A stretch of 14,639 nucleotides of DNA from Methanothrix sp. (GTDB taxonomy: Archaea; Halobacteriota; Methanosarcinia; Methanotrichales; Methanotrichaceae), in the NCBI GenBank assembly GCA_028679775.1, contig JAJRAX010000082.1:1-14639 (forward strand), in the 5' to 3' direction. Positions within the stretch are counted from its first letter, which is position 1, and each line of letters begins with the position of its first letter. Below the pieces are notes generated by a model that ran no database searches, had not been told where the DNA came from, and saw only the letters and a program-made list of their open reading frames with translations. A program made the translations under genes and the position numbers. Below, piece after piece: positions 1 through 7,307 of this stretch.

Positions 1-2
1 AA

Positions 3-200
3 AAAGATCTGCCGGTTCGGGTACACGAGTGCCCTTATTGCGGCTTCTCATGTGATCGAGACTACAATGCTTCAAGGAACATACTCATCATAGGGATGGA
101 ACAGCCCGTAGCGCCCATGGAGGCAAAGCCACTACGTCACATATCAGTGATGCAAGTTTTGGCGATGAAGTGGGAAGCTGCGCCCTTCAGAGGGCGGTAG
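3..200 (+). CDS. tnpB: IS200/IS605-type TnpB transposase-associated nuclease, C-terminal end (5' part lies outside the window)
   Basis: Only the last 65 codons are present, in reading frame 3, closed by TAG at 198-200. The frame carries one half of a zinc ribbon (CPYC, then a further Cys in GFSCDRD) followed directly by DRDYNASRNIL. This is the classic TnpB arrangement, in which the zinc ribbon is inserted just before the last RuvC motif and its catalytic Asp. The tail ends KWEAAPFRGR, the usual kind of low-complexity TnpB end that is read through the right-end hairpin of the element. TnpB proteins are RNA-guided DNA nucleases that promote retention of IS200/IS605 elements; they are not needed for transposition itself. 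Whether the rest of the gene is intact, and whether a tnpA partner exists, cannot be seen here. Confidence 0.88.
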   Translation, partial: KDLPVRVHECPYCGFSCDRDYNASRNILIIGMEQPVAPMEAKPLRHISVMQVLAMKWEAAPFRGR

Positions 201-206
201 TTCACT
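166..206 (+). mobile_element. Right end of the IS200/IS605-type element (hairpin overlapping the tnpB stop)
   Basis: A 6-bp stem at 181-186 and 191-196 (CGCCCT/AGGGCG) with a TCAG loop overlaps the last codons of tnpB and is followed by GGTAGTTCAC. The order GAAGC, hairpin, GTAGTTCAC is the form commonly seen where tnpB genes end, and the omega RNA of such elements covers this region. The exact transposon border is not determined; it is probably just after the TTCAC at 201-205. Confidence 0.6.
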
Positions 207-265
207 AGGCAGATCATCGTGTGAATGAATAATGCCGTTTTACATCGGATAACCATCGAGATATT

Positions 266-568
266 TCAATAGTTTTCTAAAACAGACCTCACTACACCCT
301 TATGATCTCCCTTGAGGGAATAGACGTTATGGTCTCCGGAAACATCAATGCTCAGAATGCCCAGGCGAGTGTTCATGAGCCCTACCATAGCCGAGACTCC
401 GCGATAACTGACGTCAAAACCTTCCTTTGCGAGGTAGGTGAAGACGTCCTCTGTGGTGTAAGCTCCGTCGCTCAAAAACAGCTTTAAGACTGCCTTCCTG
501 ATACCTATTCCGTCACGCTTAAGATAATTTCTGAGCCTCTCCTGGATTCGTTCTTCTGCGCTCTCCAT
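266..568 (-). CDS. DUF2551-like small winged-helix protein
   Basis: A 100-residue protein with no signal peptide or membrane segment. The run VSYRGVSAMVGLMNTRLGIL (about residues 53-72) is what I recall as the signature of the archaeal DUF2551 family, which is largely confined to methanogens. The alternation of helices with a short beta hairpin near the end suggests a winged helix-turn-helix, so a DNA-binding or regulatory role is possible but unproven. The ATG at 568 is supported by GGTGAT on the minus strand (577-582), 8 nt upstream. It lies 38 bp downstream of the radical SAM gene on the same strand, so the two are probably co-transcribed. No function is established for the family as far as I know. 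Confidence 0.82.
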   Translation of the reverse strand: MESAEERIQERLRNYLKRDGIGIRKAVLKLFLSDGAYTTEDVFTYLAKEGFDVSYRGVSAMVGLMNTRLGILSIDVSGDHNVYSLKGDHKGVVRSVLENY

Positions 569-606
569 CCGGCAAAATCACCGTCCTCAAGCAATGAATT
601 TAAGGA

Positions 607-1647
607 TTATAAAGGTATTCTCTCTACGACCGGACCGCCCTCCGTGGGATACCTCTCAACTATGCACAAAACGCATTTAATTCCTTTCAGCTCATCGATT
701 ATGTCTTCGAGGATTGGTGCGGCAATGTCTATTCTATCTTGAAGGCAGGAATACATATCAGAAGGAACCGACAGATCTCTTAAAATCTGCAGGGCGCCCT
801 CGATATCGCCCTCGATTGAGCCGTGAATTATGGTGCCGTCCTCGCTCACATAATCAAAAGGCCGGGCGGTGCGCTTGGCCCGGCGCAGGAGTCGCTCTTT
901 GAGCTGCACCGCATCCTTGAAGCGGGACGGGCAGTAATGCACCTTCAGGCCGTCAGTTCGGAAATGCTCCCTGGCAGCCGATTCGCTGCCCACTGCACCA
1001 CAGCCCAGCTCCACAGGGATGAAGCCCTCTTCAGCTAGGCGGACATAGTTGGTCTCTGAGAACTCCAGCTCGTTTAAGTTCAGGAAGGCATCCGCATCCA
1101 TTACCGCCTTGACAATGGCCGGAGCGTACGCTATAGCCGGAATCTCCACTCCGGCCAATAATCCCAGGGATTTGGCATGGGTGAGAGCTCGATAGAGCCC
1201 CTGTGGATTGGACCACTCTGAGACGGGAGGATGAAAGCGGATCTCATCGAGGCCCGCCTGCTTGAGCCTCATCAAGACCTCGCGGTCCGGAAGAAGTCCC
1301 GTGTAAAGATGTATGTGATGAGCTGGTCCCAGCGCGGCCTTGATCGCCCGGATGCACTCCAGGACGTAGTCCAATTTAAGCAGAGGCTCGCCACCAGTGA
1401 TTCCGGTGCCCAGGGCATCGATGGCCGAGGCCTCCTTCAGGATATCCGCGATCTCATGAACAGGCATTTCATCGGCAAAGACGAGATCACGGCCCCGCCT
1501 CTCAGAAGAGATCGGGCAGTAAAAACAGCTCCGATCGCACTTGCCTGTGACGAATAGAACCAGGCCCGCTCCCTGCCGGCAGATGAGGCAGCCCAAAGGC
1601 AGATAATTGTAAATCGATCCAACTGAATCTTCTTGTAGCTCTTCCAT
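607..1647 (-). CDS. Radical SAM protein related to pyruvate formate-lyase activating enzyme (COG2108-like)
   Basis: A 346-residue protein with a radical SAM core. CDRSCFYC (Cys 37, 41 and 44) is the CxxxCxxC cluster motif that binds the SAM-cleaving [4Fe-4S] centre, and GGEP (about 85-88) is the SAM amino-group motif. Two extra CxxC pairs flank the core: CLIC near residues 20-23 and CVLC near 325-328. They could bind a second cluster or a metal. The overall layout resembles an archaeal group annotated as related to PFL-activating enzyme (COG2108), whose substrate I do not know. An in-frame GTG lies 4 codons upstream at 1659. I prefer the ATG at 1647 because an AT-rich TATA-like stretch lies about 26 nt upstream and no Shine-Dalgarno is visible, which suggests a leaderless transcript. 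The DUF2551-like gene follows directly. Confidence 0.85.
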   Translation of the reverse strand: MEELQEDSVGSIYNYLPLGCLICRQGAGLVLFVTGKCDRSCFYCPISSERRGRDLVFADEMPVHEIADILKEASAIDALGTGITGGEPLLKLDYVLECIRAIKAALGPAHHIHLYTGLLPDREVLMRLKQAGLDEIRFHPPVSEWSNPQGLYRALTHAKSLGLLAGVEIPAIAYAPAIVKAVMDADAFLNLNELEFSETNYVRLAEEGFIPVELGCGAVGSESAAREHFRTDGLKVHYCPSRFKDAVQLKERLLRRAKRTARPFDYVSEDGTIIHGSIEGDIEGALQILRDLSVPSDMYSCLQDRIDIAAPILEDIIDELKGIKCVLCIVERYPTEGGPVVERIPL

Positions 1648-1670
1648 TGCTAAGCACACGCGCGATGCGG

Positions 1671-1684
1671 ACTTAATTAGATTT
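1671..1684 (-). promoter_or_regulatory. Probable TATA region for the radical SAM gene
   Basis: On the minus strand this reads AAATCTAATTAAGT, centred about 28-30 nt upstream of the ATG at 1647. That spacing would start transcription at or next to the start codon. The match to an archaeal TATA box is approximate and no BRE was identified with confidence. Confidence 0.35.
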
Positions 1685-1776
1685 GCCCCCAGGCATCCAA
1701 ACGGTTATCAGATGGAAGGGGACACGTAATCCTCAGAAGAAGGAATATAGTTCAAATTATAAAGAGATGATTATTG

Positions 1777-3558
1777 ATGAGAGAATATCTTCTAGGCAAC
1801 GCCGCAATTGCCAGAGGCCTCCTGGAGGCGGGAGTGGGGGTCGTCGCAGGCTATCCTGGCACCCCCTCCTCCGAGATCATCGAGAACATAGTCGATCTGA
1901 AGGGAGAGGCAACGCTGCACGTGGAATGGTCTGTGAACGAGAAAGTGGCACTGGAGGTGGCAGCAGGAGCCTCCTGGACCGGCTGTCGTGCTGCGGCCAC
2001 TATGAAGCACGTGGGCTTGAATGTGGCTGCCGATCCGTTTATGACACTGGCATACCTGGGCGTGGGAGCAGGGCTCGTGGTGATCTCCGCAGATGATCCC
2101 TACTGCCATTCATCGCAAAACGAGCAGGACTCCAGGCGTTACTGCCAGTTTGCGGCTATTCCATGTCTGGACCCAAAGAACCCGGGAGAGGCAAAGGAGA
2201 TGGCGGCCTATGCCTTTGAGCTATCTGAGAGATTCAATATCCCGGTAATGCTCAGGCCCACAACTCGTGTCTCTCACGCCAGATCCGACGTCGAGGTATC
2301 AGATGTCCGTTCCGTCAACAGGCTTGGGCGGTTCATCAAGAACCCTGCGCGACGGGTGGCCCTGCCGGTTCATGCCCGGCCACTTCATAGCGAGCTTCTG
2401 GCCAAACAGGCCATCCTGGAAGAGGCCCTGGAAAGCGCGCCATGGAACAGGCTTGTCTTGAGGGGCAAGGTTGGAGTCATAGCTTCAGGAATCGCGGGTC
2501 TGTACGCCGAGGAGGCCATTGCAGATCTGGACGAGGAGATCTCTGTGCTCTCTTTGGGAACATACCCCCTGCCAAAGAAATTGATCATCCGCATGCTGGA
2601 GCACGTCAGCCGGGTAATGGTGATAGAGGAGCTGGAGCCGGTAGTAGAAGAGCAGGTGCAGATCTTGGCAAGGACCGTCAACCCCAATATCGAGATCCTT
2701 GGAAAGAACGGATTCATCCCCCGCGAGGGCGAACTCGATTTCTTGTTGGTGAGAAATGCCATAGCTCGGATGATGGCCCGACCGGAGAGAGCGACTTTAG
2801 CCTCCGCGGCGAGCGGCATCCTGCCAGCCCGGCCACCCTCCCTCTGTCCAGGATGCAGCCACCGGGCGACCTACTATGCCATGAAAAAGGTCTTCGGCAA
2901 GAAGGCGATCTATCCAAGCGACATCGGCTGTTACACTATGGCCGTGAACATGGGGACGGTGGACACCTGCCTGTGCATGGGGGCCAGCATCACTCTCGCC
3001 AGCGGCATTCGCCATGGCGGAGAGGAGGAGGGCATCTGTTGCAGTCTCGGCGACTCGACCTTCCTGCATGGTGGCATGACGGGTCTGCTCAATGCCGCCT
3101 ACAACAAGGCCCGCATCACCGTAACAATTCTTGACAATTCAACTACAGCCATGACCGGCCATCAGCCCAACCCTGGAACTGGCATGACAGCTACTGGTGA
3201 ATCCACTGTCCAGGTTTCTTTAGAGGACCTGGCAAAAGCACTGGGTGCGGGACTGGTCGAGACTGTTGATCCCTATCACCTCGATGAGACCATAGAAAGC
3301 TTCGCCAGGGCCAAGGAGCATCCAGGACTCTCTGTGATCATCGCCCGGCAGCCCTGCGTCATCAAGGCCAGGAAGAAGGGAGCCCGGCCAAAATCCTTCA
3401 GGGTAAACGAGGACTGCGTTGGATGCAAGAACTGCGTCAACTTCGGCTGCCCGGCCATAGAGTTCGATAACGATGCGGCAAAAATTAACATGCTATGCAC
3501 CGGATGTGGGGTCTGTGCCGCAATCTGTCCGGCCAACGCGATCTTGGAGGCGATCTGA
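1777..3558 (+). CDS. iorA: Indolepyruvate:ferredoxin oxidoreductase, alpha subunit
   Basis: A 593-residue cytoplasmic enzyme subunit that, with IorB, catalyses CoA-dependent oxidative decarboxylation of aryl-pyruvates (indole-, phenyl- and 4-hydroxyphenylpyruvate) with ferredoxin as electron acceptor. In methanogens it can run in reverse to build aromatic amino acids from aryl acids. Domains in order: an N-terminal pyrimidine-binding domain with GYPGTPSSEI near 27-36; a middle transketolase C-like domain; a TPP-binding domain starting at CPGCSHR (357-363), with GDST at 425-428 and the DNSTTAMTG stretch about 28 residues later; and a C-terminal 2x[4Fe-4S] ferredoxin domain with CVGCKNC from 547 and CTGCGVC from 574. 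The ATG at 1777 is preferred over the TTG at 1774. An imperfect anti-SD match (AAAGAGATGATT, 1761-1772) lies just upstream. The stop overlaps the iorB start (TGATG), indicating translational coupling. Confidence 0.96.
   Translation: MREYLLGNAAIARGLLEAGVGVVAGYPGTPSSEIIENIVDLKGEATLHVEWSVNEKVALEVAAGASWTGCRAAATMKHVGLNVAADPFMTLAYLGVGAGLVVISADDPYCHSSQNEQDSRRYCQFAAIPCLDPKNPGEAKEMAAYAFELSERFNIPVMLRPTTRVSHARSDVEVSDVRSVNRLGRFIKNPARRVALPVHARPLHSELLAKQAILEEALESAPWNRLVLRGKVGVIASGIAGLYAEEAIADLDEEISVLSLGTYPLPKKLIIRMLEHVSRVMVIEELEPVVEEQVQILARTVNPNIEILGKNGFIPREGELDFLLVRNAIARMMARPERATLASAASGILPARPPSLCPGCSHRATYYAMKKVFGKKAIYPSDIGCYTMAVNMGTVDTCLCMGASITLASGIRHGGEEEGICCSLGDSTFLHGGMTGLLNAAYNKARITVTILDNSTTAMTGHQPNPGTGMTATGESTVQVSLEDLAKALGAGLVETVDPYHLDETIESFARAKEHPGLSVIIARQPCVIKARKKGARPKSFRVNEDCVGCKNCVNFGCPAIEFDNDAAKINMLCTGCGVCAAICPANAILEAI
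3546..3550 (+). promoter_or_regulatory. Ribosome binding site of iorB inside the iorA end
   Basis: A perfect GGAGG lies 7 nt before the ATG at 3558. It decides the iorB start: an open frame continues upstream to 3495 but overlaps the coding end of iorA and has no such site. Confidence 0.8.
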
Positions 3559-4142
3559 TGAGGACATCAGAATGCGATATGGTAATAGTAGGCGTGGGTG
3601 GACAGGGAGTCATACTGATATCAGATGTGATTGGAAGGGCTGCGGTCCTGGCAGGAAAACCGGTCTGTGGAGCGGAGACGCACGGCATGGCCCAGAGAGG
3701 CGGCAGCGTGATCAATCACACCCGAATAGGATGCAGATTCTCGCCGATGGTCGCCTCTGGCGGGGCAGATGTGTTGGTAGCGCTGGAGCCTGGTGAGGCT
3801 CTCCGTTATGCCCACTTCCTCTCCCCGGCGGGAGTGGCACTGGTGAACACTCGACCGGTTCTGCCAACTACTGTGACTGCAGGCCTTGCAGAGTATCCGC
3901 CTCTTGATGAGATCCTCGCGCCCATCAAAGCGCAATGCGGCAGAGTGACGACGATTGATGCCATCACTCTGGCCAGCCGAGCCGGCACCGCTCAAGCCAT
4001 GAATGTGGTAATGCTGGGGGCTCTTTCCAGGTATATTCCGCTCTCAGAGGAGACAATCTTAGAGGCACTCACCCAGGTGGTGCCGCCCAGATTCCTGGAA
4101 GCAAATAAGAGGGCTTTTGCCTTAGGAAAAGCTGAAGTATAA
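3558..4142 (+). CDS. iorB: Indolepyruvate:ferredoxin oxidoreductase, beta subunit
   Basis: A 194-residue subunit carrying the 2-oxoacid oxidoreductase gamma-type domain. GVGGQGV at residues 12-18 and ETHGMAQRGGSV near 40-51 are the hallmark motifs of this family, in which the domain takes part in CoA binding and reaction. The length fits the short archaeal IorB subunits. The start is fixed by a GGAGG site 7 nt upstream and by the ATGA overlap with the iorA stop, so IorA and IorB should be made in coupled amounts. The gene ends TAA at 4140-4142, and a HEAT-repeat gene follows 14 nt later on the same strand. No odd features were seen. Confidence 0.95.
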   Translation: MRTSECDMVIVGVGGQGVILISDVIGRAAVLAGKPVCGAETHGMAQRGGSVINHTRIGCRFSPMVASGGADVLVALEPGEALRYAHFLSPAGVALVNTRPVLPTTVTAGLAEYPPLDEILAPIKAQCGRVTTIDAITLASRAGTAQAMNVVMLGALSRYIPLSEETILEALTQVVPPRFLEANKRAFALGKAEV

Positions 4143-4156
4143 TAGAGGTAAAGTAA

Positions 4157-4762
4157 ATGGGCATGGAAGAAGAAAAGAAAGCAGATGAAACTTCGACTGA
4201 AGAGACGAAAACTGAGGATATGGCAGCCCCTATAATCACCAAATCCATGGAGGAAGCAGCCTGTCCTACCTGTGGTGCAGAGGCGCCTTCCATGCCCGCA
4301 GTGCTCCCTGATTCCAGTTGGTCGACAGAGAAGCTGATCGCGGCAACCAAGGACAAGCACATGCTAGTGCGTTCCAATGCCATCATTCTCCTCTCTAAAC
4401 GCGAGATCTCTGAGTCTCTTGAGGCACTCATCGAGGCTCTCAAGGACGAGGAGTATCTTGTCAAGAGCAATGCAATGGTTTCCATTGCCGCTTATGGAAA
4501 GCAGGTCTCAGAGCGCGTAATCGAGGCGCTGTCTGATGCAGATAAGGACGTGCGCGCAGGAGCTGCCTGGATCGTGGGAGAGCTCAAGGATAACCGTGCC
4601 ATTGAGGCCCTGGAGAAAGTGGCCAAGGACGAATATCCTCTTGCCAGAATTCAGGCTAAAGCATCCCTGTTGACTATGGGCAGAGGACCCAAGAAGCAGG
4701 CAAAGCCGGAGCAGCCTGACGAGCCAAAACCTGAAGAGCCAAAAGAAGAGAAAACTGAATAG
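4157..4762 (+). CDS. HEAT-repeat protein with acidic ends and one CxxC
   Basis: A 201-residue soluble protein. Residues 1-25 are highly acidic. CPTCGAE at 36-42 gives a single CxxC that could form half of a metal site. About 60-165 hold roughly four HEAT/PBS-lyase-type helical repeats, visible as recurring patterns such as LVRSNAIILL, LVKSNAMVSI, DVRAGAAWIVGEL and LARIQAKASLL. The C-terminal tail is rich in Pro, Lys and Glu. HEAT repeats make protein-binding solenoids; some archaeal members are annotated as phycocyanobilin-lyase-like without any such chemistry. The ATG at 4157 has GAGGT at 4145-4149, 7 nt upstream. Its 14-nt distance from iorB makes it the third gene of the ior operon, so a role as a partner or assembly factor of the ferredoxin-dependent enzyme is possible but is inference only. 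Confidence 0.88.
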   Translation: MGMEEEKKADETSTEETKTEDMAAPIITKSMEEAACPTCGAEAPSMPAVLPDSSWSTEKLIAATKDKHMLVRSNAIILLSKREISESLEALIEALKDEEYLVKSNAMVSIAAYGKQVSERVIEALSDADKDVRAGAAWIVGELKDNRAIEALEKVAKDEYPLARIQAKASLLTMGRGPKKQAKPEQPDEPKPEEPKEEKTE

Positions 4763-4774
4763 GTTTTCTCCAAT

Positions 4775-4792
4775 CCTTTTTTCAAACTTTTT
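4775..4792 (+). terminator. T-rich terminator of the ior operon
   Basis: Two T runs (six and five Ts), separated by CAAAC, begin 13 nt after the HEAT gene stop. Archaeal RNA polymerase terminates at such T tracts without a required hairpin. The signal overlaps the 3' end of the convergent minus-strand gene. Confidence 0.55.
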
Positions 4793-5765
4793 CGGCCCGC
4801 CCTAATCTGGGCCACTGGGAAAAGGTGCCCTTTTGATCCAGCCACTGGCGACTGAATGTTTGAAGGTATGCCTGCTCGAGCGTTGGCTGCCAGCCCCGAC
4901 GACCTTTGCGACCAAGGTCTTGGGCTCGTCTGATGTAGGCAATCCTGCCTAAAGCTATGAGAGAGAGGTCGTTTTTGTTGAGCTCTGCTTGCATCTCGCG
5001 GCAATAGCCTTTAAGAAATCGATCGAAGAGCAAATCCACATCCCATCGGTTGATACCGAGAAACCTCGCGGGAGGAAATTGCTTGATCAGCTCAAGGCTG
5101 AAACGAAACCTGGCAAAGTCCAGATGAGGTGTGCTGACATAATCGCGCCTCGGAAAGTCGATGAGGTAAAGCATCTTAACCGTCATTGAGGGAGAATCTT
5201 CGATGATGATGTTCCAGGGGGTAAAATCGAAGAACGGAGTAACCATGGTCTTCAGACTGCAATCCTCAATCAGGGTGCGGCTCTTCGCGAGGAACTGGTT
5301 GATGTCATCCTCGCGAGCGGCATGATCTATGGATATGGATTCTCCCTCATCACGAGAAAAGAGGGCATGGTATTCGGCCAACGCCCTCGCGGATAGATCT
5401 ACGGCGGAGTTGAGGTAAGACTGGCTGACCGGCTTGATCTCATGCAGCATAACTGCCAGGCTAGATCCTGGCACACAGCTCATGGCCAGGATGCCCTTCT
5501 CTTCATCCACAAACATAGGACGTGGTGAGGAGATGGCCTCAGACCTGCATCCATTGTAAAATCGTGATAAATTGGTATACTCAAGGGCGACTTCTTCGGG
5601 TTGATAGTTCCGTGAGATCTTGACGACGATCTTATCTTGGGTTTTGCCATGAGAGACATCCAACCGGAAGATCCTGGAGTTTCTGCAGTGTATGGTCATC
5701 TTGCTCTTTACCTTAGTGCCAGGAAACCTAGCCTCTATGTATCTTTGGACCTCGCCCCGATTCAT
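4782..5765 (-). CDS. APH/choline-kinase-fold phosphotransferase-like protein with altered catalytic motif
   Basis: A 327-residue soluble protein with the order of motifs of an aminoglycoside-phosphotransferase-type kinase. VVKIS supplies the ATP-binding Lys (K49) and EEVALEY a probable partner Glu (about E62). A hinge-like GILAMSCVPGSSL lies near 91-103. FFDFTPWNIII (178-188) corresponds to the HGDxxxxN catalytic loop, keeping D180 and N185. LYLIDFP (199-205) supplies the metal-binding DF(G) Asp at D203. The His and Gly that usually precede the catalytic Asp are both Phe here. The substrate is unknown; relatives act on small alcohols, sugars or lipids. The ATG at 5765 has GAGGT (minus strand, 5775-5779) 9 nt upstream. 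It is convergent with the ior operon and divergent from the dodecin gene. Confidence 0.75.
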   Translation of the reverse strand: MNRGEVQRYIEARFPGTKVKSKMTIHCRNSRIFRLDVSHGKTQDKIVVKISRNYQPEEVALEYTNLSRFYNGCRSEAISSPRPMFVDEEKGILAMSCVPGSSLAVMLHEIKPVSQSYLNSAVDLSARALAEYHALFSRDEGESISIDHAAREDDINQFLAKSRTLIEDCSLKTMVTPFFDFTPWNIIIEDSPSMTVKMLYLIDFPRRDYVSTPHLDFARFRFSLELIKQFPPARFLGINRWDVDLLFDRFLKGYCREMQAELNKNDLSLIALGRIAYIRRAQDLGRKGRRGWQPTLEQAYLQTFSRQWLDQKGTFSQWPRLGRAEKV

Positions 5766-5872
5766 TTAAGAGCTACCTCACTTTTCCGGGCGCTAGCAAT
5801 GATGGTCTCCTGCTTAAATCAAATGGTTGACGCCGTCTGAAGGATAGGGCAACGAGTTGAAGAGACTCCTGA

Positions 5873-5881
5873 AAAATTATA
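5873..5881 (+). promoter_or_regulatory. Probable TATA box of the dodecin gene
   Basis: An AAAATTATA stretch is centred about 30 nt before the ATG at 5908. This would place the transcript start within a few bases of the start codon and explains the weak ribosome binding site there. Confidence 0.45.
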
Positions 5882-5907
5882 TCATGTAGAAGAGAGCACT
5901 ATAGACT

Positions 5908-6144
5908 ATGGAAAGTGCCATTGGCAACAGCGTCTATAATTTTATTGATCTGGTTGGAACATCAACCACAAGCTGGGAGGAAGCAGTCAGCAATGCCATA
6001 GCATGTGCCGGCGAAAAGCTGACCAACATGAGAATCGCGGAGGTGGTGGAGATGGACACCACGCTCGTTGAGGGCCGGATTGTCCAGTTCCGGGCAAGAG
6101 TCAGGCTCTCCTTCAAGCACGAGGTCGAGCCGGAGACGCTTTAG
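5908..6144 (+). CDS. Dodecin family flavin-binding protein
   Basis: A 78-residue protein with the full dodecin pattern: a first beta strand ending LVGTSTTSWEEAV (about 15-27), one amphipathic helix, then IAEVVEMD (43-50) and VQFRARVRLSFK (59-70). Dodecins form hollow 12-subunit spheres that store or buffer flavins (riboflavin or FMN), and some bind CoA. Compared with the Halobacterium salinarum protein as I recall it, the Gln that contacts the flavin ring is kept (Q60), but the stacking Trp (W36 there) aligns with Ile43. The only Trp, W23, lies at the helix start. Flavin binding could therefore be weaker or different. The transcript is probably nearly leaderless. The glycosyltransferase gene follows 44 bp later with its own promoter-like region. 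Confidence 0.9.
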   Translation: MESAIGNSVYNFIDLVGTSTTSWEEAVSNAIACAGEKLTNMRIAEVVEMDTTLVEGRIVQFRARVRLSFKHEVEPETL

Positions 6145-6158
6145 GCGAAAGGAAAGGC

Positions 6159-6170
6159 TTAACAAATACA
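6159..6170 (+). promoter_or_regulatory. Possible TATA region of the glycosyltransferase gene
   Basis: TTAACAAATACA lies about 25 nt before the GTG at 6189, the spacing for a leaderless transcript. The match to a TATA box is poor, and read-through from the dodecin gene is equally possible. Confidence 0.25.
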
Positions 6171-6188
6171 ACCACTAGGCATAGGGAT

Positions 6189-7307
6189 GTGCCCCAAGTA
6201 AGCCTGATCATTCCAACCAGAAACGAAGCCGAGACAATTTGTGAGTGCATAGATAGGGCTTTTCAGGTTTTTAAGGAGATGGATCTTGAGGGCGAAGTTC
6301 TGGTGGCAGACAGCTCGACCGACGATACAGCCAAGATCGCACTCTCTTGCGGGGCCAGGGTCATTAAACCCAAGAAGCTGGGATACGGAAACGCCTACCT
6401 TGCCGGATTCGAGCAGGCTCAGGGAGACTACCTAGTTCTCATGGACGGGGATCTGACATACGATCCGCGAGCTATGAGAGACATGATTGCCATTTTAAAA
6501 AGCGGCAAGTACGACATGGTTATGGGATCGCGGCTCAGGGGAGAGATCCTGTCAGGAGCTATGCCGGCTCTTCATCGTTATATCGGAAACCCAATTCTTA
6601 CCTGGATGTTGAACCGCCTCTTCTCCAGCAATATCTCCGATGCCCACTGCGGGCTGCGTGCGATCAGCCGGGATGCCCTGAATAAGCTGAACCTGAAGTC
6701 CGGTGGGATGGAGTTTGCCTCCGAGATGGTCATCGAGGCGATTTGCAGAGGTCTGAGGATCGCAGAGGTACCTATCACCTACTTCCCCCGCAGAGGAAAA
6801 TCCAAGCTGCACTCCCTCTCAGACGGCTGGAGGCATGTACGCTTCATGATGCTTTACCGTCCGGTGCCATTTCTTCTCGTTCCGGGAATTTTAGCACTGG
6901 TCTTCGGCCTGGCACTGTTTATGGGTGTGTATCTGCAGGGTGGGTCAAGGATGCACTCTTCAATCCTGGGAGGACTGTTGGCAATTATTGGCTATCAGAT
7001 GCTCTTAGCAGGGCTTCACTTCGAGGCATTCGGTGTGTCTTACGGCCTCACTCATTCGGGAAGAATTAAGAGGATGATGAGCTACCACTCGTTAGAAAAG
7101 GAGCTGGTCCTCGGGATGATTTTGCTGGCAGCAGGAGCCATGCTTGGCCTGAAAGTCCTGTTAAGCTGGGAGGCTTCAGGCTTCGGGGAGCTGGACGCTG
7201 CATCGAGCGCCATGATGGCCATGATATTGTCTATCCTGGGAATTCAGACGATATTCTCCGGGATGTTCATCAGTCTGCTCCTGCTCAATAACGGGCAGCA
7301 TGATTAA
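6189..7307 (+). CDS. Membrane-attached family 2 glycosyltransferase (dolichyl-phosphate hexose synthase type)
   Basis: A 372-residue protein. Residues 1-220 are a GT-A fold family 2 domain: VSLIIPTRNEAETI at the start, VADSSTDDT near 39-47, the metal-binding DGD at 86-88 (LMDGDLTYDP), MGSRLRG at 112-118 and a SDAHCGLRAI acceptor loop near 150-159. Four hydrophobic segments follow, at about 225-249, 257-284, 305-327 and 341-367. This layout is typical of archaeal enzymes that move a hexose from a nucleotide sugar to dolichyl phosphate on the cytoplasmic membrane face, for N-glycosylation or surface polysaccharide. The sugar cannot be told from sequence. The start is GTG at 6189; the ATG at 6187 is out of frame. 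There are no other glycan genes nearby except possibly the kinase-like gene at 4782-5765. Confidence 0.88.
   Translation: MPQVSLIIPTRNEAETICECIDRAFQVFKEMDLEGEVLVADSSTDDTAKIALSCGARVIKPKKLGYGNAYLAGFEQAQGDYLVLMDGDLTYDPRAMRDMIAILKSGKYDMVMGSRLRGEILSGAMPALHRYIGNPILTWMLNRLFSSNISDAHCGLRAISRDALNKLNLKSGGMEFASEMVIEAICRGLRIAEVPITYFPRRGKSKLHSLSDGWRHVRFMMLYRPVPFLLVPGILALVFGLALFMGVYLQGGSRMHSSILGGLLAIIGYQMLLAGLHFEAFGVSYGLTHSGRIKRMMSYHSLEKELVLGMILLAAGAMLGLKVLLSWEASGFGELDAASSAMMAMILSILGIQTIFSGMFISLLLLNNGQHD

Noticed and set aside
3495..3557. An upstream extension of iorB by 21 codons
   Set aside because: It overlaps the ferredoxin-domain coding end of iorA, and the GGAGG at 3546-3550 fixes the ATG at 3558.
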